Under the pieces are notes generated by a model, which did not search any database, had not been told where the DNA came from, and saw only the letters and a list, made by a program, of their open reading frames with translations. The translations under genes were made by a program, and so were the position numbers. 64,000 nt of DNA, taken from contig NC_061869.1 in NCBI RefSeq assembly GCF_907164915.1, positions 41,103,771 to 41,167,770 of the forward strand. Direction: 5' to 3'. Position 1 is the stretch's first letter. Each line of letters starts with the position of its first letter. Positions 58,542 through 64,000 of this stretch are shown in pieces. This stretch comes from Impatiens glandulifera. Its lineage: Eukaryota > Streptophyta > Magnoliopsida > Ericales > Balsaminaceae.

Positions 58542-60385
58542 AACACAAATTTTGATTTTTTAAATAAATAAGTAAATATATTTTTATACTAAAAAAAGGT
58601 CGGTGTGTTGCACAAATATAAATACACGATGTATATAATATAAAATCTGAATATTAAAAAGATTTTATGACACATCCAAAACAAAATTAAAAATATATGC
58701 AACCACAATGGAAAAATGAAAAAAAAGATAAACTATATTTTTTTTTATCAAGCTAGCATCTTAATATTTGTATATAATTTTATCAATCTACTCATTCGAA
58801 TTATTCAACAAATAAAAAAGAGATTTTAGATGGTCACATTTTTTATAAAGTAATAATTCTTACACGCACTTAGTTATATGTTAAAAAGAGATTTTAGATG
58901 ATAATTTTAACAAAGAGATAAATATATTAGTCATATCTGAATTAATAAATTCGGTGAGGAGAACGACGCACTTTATAAAAATAATTTAAGACGTTTATAC
59001 CTATAGGAAAATATTCGTGAGAATGAGACGTTTGTTGAAAAAGATGTGGAATCACAAACTGCATATCAAAAGAAAGATTAAGAAAGATTAATGAAAAACA
59101 TTCGAGTCATTTATACGTGCAAGAAAAGATTGATGGTAACAGATGAGACCTGAAAAACATAGAGAGTAACCTCATTCCTATCAAATTTTGAATCACTAAA
59201 ATAAACTAAGGATTGTGTGAAAAATTAAGTAGTCACATTACTCAAAATCTAAACCCTAACATGATAAAAAAAAAGTCTATTAAAAAAGTGTATGAATATT
59301 ACATCATATTCAAATTTGACCTATGCAATGTTGTTTTCAAACTATTTGTTTGTATATGCAATGTTGTTTTCAAACTATTTATGTGTATTAGGTTTGTATA
59401 AACAATGATAATCTCTATGTTCTTGCTACACTCTCAACCTTCTAATCTTTCTGCCCAATATAAATGGATTCTGCACTAAAAATAAAGCTTACAAATTCGT
59501 ATGTTTTTACATTATCCCAATCATAACAAATTATTAAATGATTTACTATTAGTATACTGATAGTTAGTTATTGAAAGGTATGTTGATAGTTAGTTATGGG
59601 ATCAGTGGATGAGAAGATGTGGTTCACTAAATTATGTCTAAATCTAGTTAGTAAATATTCTAGGAGTACAATGTCCAACAATTGCATGAGCACATGTGTA
59701 GTGTGCAAACTTCAAAACTACTCTTTGTCCATAAGTCCGAACAGATTGAACAATAATGTCTTGAGGGTTTGCAATTGCAACCATTACCCTAGTAGTCATT
59801 TGAAGCTTCTCCCATTTCTTCTCAAGTTTGATAATATCAGATACCTAATAATAGAACAAACGTAATTGTATATTTTATATTATTTCGAATTAAAACCTTC
59901 AGTAAAAATAGATATTTTTTTATAATCTTGAGTTATAGAAAATAAAATTAGAGATTAATAACATATATAGTTATCTATACTTGTAAACATAATTTAATAT
60001 ACATCATCAACAAATAAAGATATAAACAACAATGTAAATAGATATGATTGAAGATAATTACCATCATTGCAGTGCTTGATCTAGTATCACTTAATCTGTA
60101 AATTGAAATTATTCGTTCCGAGATGGACTTCAGCTTCCAACATAGAATAAGTTAGATCATAAATATGGGTAGGAGAATTGAGGCTTTGAAGCAAAACGTC
60201 AAATAATGTATTTGGAGTCTACTTCAGTGTTGTTTTGGCACAATTAGAATCCCACATCGTAAGATGTTCAGAGTGAAAGAAGTTTCTTAGTATATAAAAG
60301 AAACTATATCCAAATTAGATGGAGATATATTTAATATTTTAGATTCATTTCCTTCTATATATCTCATTAAAGATATTTTCGTACA
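58475..60385 (+). repeat. Array unit 8 (same deletion)
   Basis: ORF copy at 59596-59865. It has the same deletion junction near 59126-59131 as unit 7, and also lacks 'ttggattagcc' just before the ORF. Confidence 0.88.
60249..60297 (+). promoter_or_regulatory. snRNA-type promoter motif pair, junction 8/9
   Basis: Perfect ATCCCACATCG at 60249-60259 (the next base is T instead of the G seen elsewhere) and TATATAA at 60291-60297. Confidence 0.5.
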
Positions 60386-60452
60386 ATACGAAAATATCTT
60401 TAAAGAGATATATAAGAAAATGAATCAAAAATATTAAATATATCTCTATTTA
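60316..60452 (+). repeat. Junction hairpin 8/9 (long form)
   Basis: Last hairpin of the array. The left arm has 'ttagattcatttccttc' in place of 'ttggattcatttccatc'. Confidence 0.8.
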
Positions 60453-62325
60453 AACACAAATTTTGGTTTTTTAAATAAATAAGTAAATATATTTTTATAC
60501 TAAAAAAAATATAAATACACGATGTATATAATATAAAATCTGAATATTAAAAAGATTTTATGACACATCCAAAACAAAATTAAAAATATATGCAACCACA
60601 ATGGAAAAATGAAAAAAAAAAGATAAACTATATTTTTTTTATCAAGCTAGCATCTTAATATTTGTATATAATTTTATCAATCTAGTCATTCGAATTATTC
60701 AACAAATAAAAAAAAGATTTTAGATGGTCACATTTTTTATAAAGTAATAATTCTTACACGCACTTAGTTATATGTTAAAAAGAGATTTTAGATGATAATT
60801 TTAACAAAGAGATAAATAGATTAGTCATATCCGAATTAATAAATTCGGTGAGGAGAACGACGCACTTTATAAAAATAATTTAAGACGTTTATACCTATAG
60901 GAAAATATTCGTGAGAATGAGACGTTTGTTCAAAAAGATGTGGAATCACAAACTGCATATCAAAAGAAAGATTAAGAAAGATTAATGAAAAACATTCGAG
61001 TCATTTATACGTGCAAAAAAAGATTCGAGAGAAGAACAGTCGTTAGAGAAGACAGTTTCCGAAAAGATGTTGTCATTTTAAAAAAATAATAGTAATAATC
61101 TACTTTTTCATTAGAAAATAATTAAAAAAAACATTGAACAAACAAACTCCAAATACAATTAAGTTCCATAAATGATAGACAATACAAAAATAAAAAATAT
61201 CATATTATGTAAGATGACTTGGTTATATGTTGTTTGTTCCTCTTCATACAACATGTTGTAAATTTGTAAAAGAAATTAAAAAGCTATCAAGATTGATGGT
61301 AACAGATGAGACATGTGTAAAACATAGAGAGTAACCTCCTTCTTATCAAATTTTGAATCATAAAAAAAATTAAGGATTGTAAGAAAAATTAAGTAGTCAC
61401 ATTCCTCAAAATCTAAACCCTAACATGATAAAAAAAAAGTCTATTAAAAAAGAGTATGAACATTACCTGATATTCAAATTTGACCTATGCAATGTTGTTT
61501 TCAAACTATTTGTCATATCTATTAGGTCTATATAAATATTAATAATCTATAAGTTGCTACTACACTCTCAACTTTCTAATCGTTTTGCCCCATATTTAGA
61601 ATTTGAAAATGAACCTACAAATTCTTATGTTCTTATATTATTCCAACCACAACAAATTATGAAATTATTAACTATTAGTATAATAATAGTTAGTTATGGG
61701 ATTAGTCAGGTATGTTGATGGTTATTTAAGGGATCACTCAAGGATGAGAAGACGTTGGATCACTAAATTATGTCTAAATCTTGTTAGTAAATGTTATAGT
61801 AGTACAATGTCCAACAATTGCATGAGCACATGTGTACTGTACAAACTTTAAAACTACTTTTTGTCCATAAGGCCGAACAGATGGAACAATGATGTCTTGA
61901 GGGTTTTTAATTGCAACCATTACACTAGTAGCCATATGAAGTTTCTCCCATGTTTTCCCAAGTTAAATAATATAGATACCTAATAATAGAAAAAAATGTA
62001 ATTGTATATTCTATATTATTCCAAATTAAAACCTTCAACAAAAATTAAAATTAAAATTAGAGATCAATAACATAGTTATCTAGACTTCCAATCATAAAGG
62101 AATTTAAATCATCAACAAATAAAGATATAAACTACTATGTAAAAAGAGATAATTGAATATAATTACCGTCATTGCAGTGCTTGACCACGTATCACCCCAT
62201 ATGTAAATCACAATTATTTGTTCCGATATGGACTTTAGTTGCCAACATAGAATAAGTTAGATCATAAATATGGGTAGAAGAATGGAGGCTTTGAAGCAAT
62301 ACGTCAAATTAGGGACTAGGAGTCT
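60386..62325 (+). repeat. Array unit 9, diverged and truncated
   Basis: The ORF region near 61728-61992 is broken by frameshifts and stops. Similarity stops at 'ggactaggagtctaa' (about 62325), so no USE-like motif, TATA box or hairpin follows. Confidence 0.8.
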
Positions 62326-62729
62326 AAGTTAGGATCCCTAACTCACAATATTATTTAAATCAAACAAATCAGTTAAATAAAAAAAATAAACACAAACAGA
62401 AATACTTCAACAAAGAAAACCCTCCACAAATTGGTAGCAATAAAAAATAATGTAGTTGTTTATCGCAAATCTCTTATTTGACGGAATAAAAGATATCATC
62501 TGAATATTCATTCAGATGTTTGGAAAATACTTGAACAACTATATCTTTCCTAAGAAGGATGAATCAATTTTTGTAAGGGAGAATATTTGGAAATTGAATG
62601 ACCCGTTACTTTAACATTGAAAAAAGAGAGAGAATAATTAAACATGTAGGAAGATAAAGGAGGATTGAAATAGAATTAGAAAAATATACGGATACATTCT
62701 ACAAAGCACGGTAGAGAGTGCCACAAGAA
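62326..62729. other. Spacer after the array
   Basis: AT-rich, no gene or repeat recognised. Confidence 0.5.
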
Positions 62730-62816
62730 CCTCCAATAGTGTTTATTTGCATACTAGTATTAATAAAAATAACCTACAATAGTGTTTATTTGCATACTAG
62801 TATTAATAAAAATAAC
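62730..62816. repeat. 43-bp tandem duplication
   Basis: Two adjacent copies of a 43-bp unit (caatagtgtttatttgcata …) that are almost identical. Confidence 0.8.
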
Positions 62817-62916
62817 ATATGAATAATTATCTCAACTTACTAATATACTATATTACTATCATGTGCTCACAAGTTTTCACTTTTAGAATGAGCACATACA
62901 TTTACATACGTAAACC

Positions 62917-63040
62917 ATTATTTTTTTTATTTTTTATATTTCAACTTAGGGTGTTCTTAGTGGGAATCGAACCTGCGACCTTTGGTCTCTTAGATAAGAC
63001 TTTTGACACTTGAATTACACCAACTATTTTAAAAAAATTG
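62917..63040 (-). repeat. tRNA-derived SINE-like element
   Basis: The minus strand has GGTTCGATTCC, a perfect RNA polymerase III B box. About 50 bp upstream lies 'tggtgtaattcaag', a loose A box. An A-rich tail (about 62917-62938 complement) follows 'gaacaccctaagttgaaat'. It does not fold as a standard tRNA, so a SINE head is preferred. Confidence 0.45.
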
Positions 63041-63350
63041 GATTAGTTGGATTAGTCTTTACTCAAATATGGACTTATTTTCTACAATTAGTTGGATTAG
63101 TTTTTACCTTTCATATCTTCGTCCTTGTGAAACAAACAACAACATCAACCCAAAAAAGATTTGAGCAATTTATTTATTTTATTTAAAAAACTTTAATAGA
63201 TGAAGATCCATATTTTGCATGTATGTATGTATATAAGAAGAAATGATCAATGGTGAAAAAAAAAGGTAACAACTAACAAAGCAATTAAAAGAAAAATGTG
63301 ATCACCTTGTCCAACCGATTCTCTAATTGTCATGTCCTCCTATGGAATTT
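63041..63350. other. Spacer, no gene seen
   Basis: AT-rich with a short 'gtatgtatgtat' run near 63220. Confidence 0.5.
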
Positions 63351-63354
63351 CATA

Positions 63355-63482
63355 ATTAAAGAAATCGTCCATGTTAAGTTTATTAACAACACTACTACTA
63401 ATATTTTCAGAATTACTTGCACTACTATTTCTATTAAAGAAAAACCCTGGCGCATCATTGTTGGCAGGTCTATTACCCTAAT
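63355..63482 (-). pseudogene. Possible coding exon, Asn/Ser-rich
   Basis: The minus strand, ending at a TAG at about 63346, reads PANNDAPGFFFN, then a Ser/Asn-rich stretch and NMDDFFNYEIP. The composition is protein-like and unlike the AT spacer. An in-frame splice to the larger frame at 63633-63893 could not be found, so it may be a separate exon, a frameshifted remnant or chance. Confidence 0.25.
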
Positions 63483-63632
63483 AACTTATTCTTGTTTTCC
63501 ATCAGAAAAAAAACTATTAAGATAATGATATGTTGTTTGGTTGTTCTCTTGGTCCTTATTTAACTATGGCCATATAAAACGTCAAGTTTTATTCTCTAAT
63601 GAACCTTCATGCTGATTGTTCCCTTTCCACGG

Positions 63633-63893
63633 TCAAAAGAGTGCTTTCTTACCTATCCATGCTTCGGCTCTTGATGTAATGATCTTTTGAATCCCATATT
63701 TCTCCCCTACAAATTCATCACTAGAATGTTCTTGAGAAACCAAGTTAAATGGAAAAGACGCTATCGAATTTTCATTTGAAGTTCTTGCTCCACGGGAATT
63801 TTCATCTTCTATATGCTTAGAAAAAGATAGATTTGAGAAACCATGATCAGAATGAAATATCTCCACTCCATCTTCCATGAACCATGTTGCCAT
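63633..63893 (-). CDS. Possible exon of an unrecognised gene
   Basis: An 86-residue open frame starting MATWFMEDGVE, with balanced codon use compared with its surroundings. An in-frame stop lies two codons before the ATG, at 63897-63899. A good splice donor, G|GTAAGAAAG, occurs near 63654, so the true coding part may end there and continue leftward. A (TA)n tract lies upstream at 63938-63958. No domain is recognised. It could be the start, or a late exon, of a host gene whose upstream part is beyond 64000. Confidence 0.35.
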   Translation of the reverse strand: MATWFMEDGVEIFHSDHGFSNLSFSKHIEDENSRGARTSNENSIASFPFNLVSQEHSSDEFVGEKYGIQKIITSRAEAWIGKKALF

Positions 63894-64000
63894 CTCTTAA
63901 ATTTAATTTTTACCTCACCTTTGATGCATGTTTATGTTATATATATATATATATATATAATCCATCATCACTAAAACTACAGTCAATACAAATCAAATGA

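Larger units (their letters stand above)
43713..62325 (+). repeat. Tandem array of nine 1.9-2.2 kb units
   Basis: Nine head-to-tail copies, counted from hairpin centre to hairpin centre. Each unit runs: hairpin second arm, about 1 kb AT-rich sequence, a short ORF, about 0.6 kb, USE-like motif, TATA box, first arm of the next hairpin. Units 4-8 are nearly identical. Units 1-3 and 9 are more diverged, so the centre amplified most recently. The array opens with only a second arm and closes in unit 9 before the promoter. No satellite or gene family that I know matches it. Confidence 0.9.

Noticed and set aside
62940..63010. A tRNA gene on the minus strand
   Set aside because: The B box is perfect but no cloverleaf with paired acceptor and anticodon stems could be drawn.

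Overview
This is a eudicot-like plant nuclear window. It is AT-rich, holds one clearly recognisable host gene, and is otherwise dominated by plant-type transposons: Copia, Tat-like Gypsy, L1-type LINE, hAT and CACTA. Species cannot be read from it. All calls come from reading the sequence; no alignment or database search was run.

Left part (1-7700). Positions 1-1945 are the end of a CACTA (En/Spm-like) element on the minus strand, with a terminal CACTA motif, dense subterminal repeats and a broken ORF. AT-rich spacer and a 1-kb segment bounded by 37-bp direct repeats follow. The main host gene is at 4707-6938: an intronless 743-residue PPR protein of the E/DYW class, co-linear with Arabidopsis At1g68930.

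Nested transposons (7701-15126). A hAT-like element with 8-bp target duplication GGTAACTA contains a second hAT-like, foldback element with target duplication cgcaaaat/c. That element contains a full-length, apparently intact Ty1/Copia retrotransposon (9236-14115) with target duplication AACGT. Its LTRs differ only by two T's, so the insertion is very young.

Retroelement graveyard (15127-43700). This holds a solo LTR with a minisatellite, a 3.1-kb Tat-like LTR with primer-binding site, a Copia LTR plus truncated gag, two decayed LINEs, and several minus-strand Copia LTRs. One is a chain of three LTRs sharing two internally deleted interiors (34463-39015). A second Tat-LTR piece lies in inverted orientation near 41.2-42 kb, and a complex foldback lies at 40.05-40.8 kb. 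Different members of the Copia LTR group carry different minisatellites.

Tandem array (43713-62325). Nine head-to-tail units of about 1.9-2.2 kb fill the right of the window. Eight unit junctions have the same three-part layout: a motif matching the plant snRNA upstream sequence element (RTCCCACATCG), a TATATAA box about 31 bp further on, and then an inverted repeat of roughly 55-70 bp per arm. The expected transcription start falls at or near the foot of the hairpin. No known snRNA body is present. The array therefore looks like a repeated set of candidate hairpin-RNA transcription units, or a tandemly amplified terminal-inverted-repeat element. This is the least explained structure in the window. 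An 89-codon ORF recurs in the units but shows no sign of protein-level selection.

Right edge (62326-64000). A 43-bp tandem duplication, a tRNA-derived SINE-like sequence with a perfect B box, and a possible minus-strand exon of an unrecognised gene.
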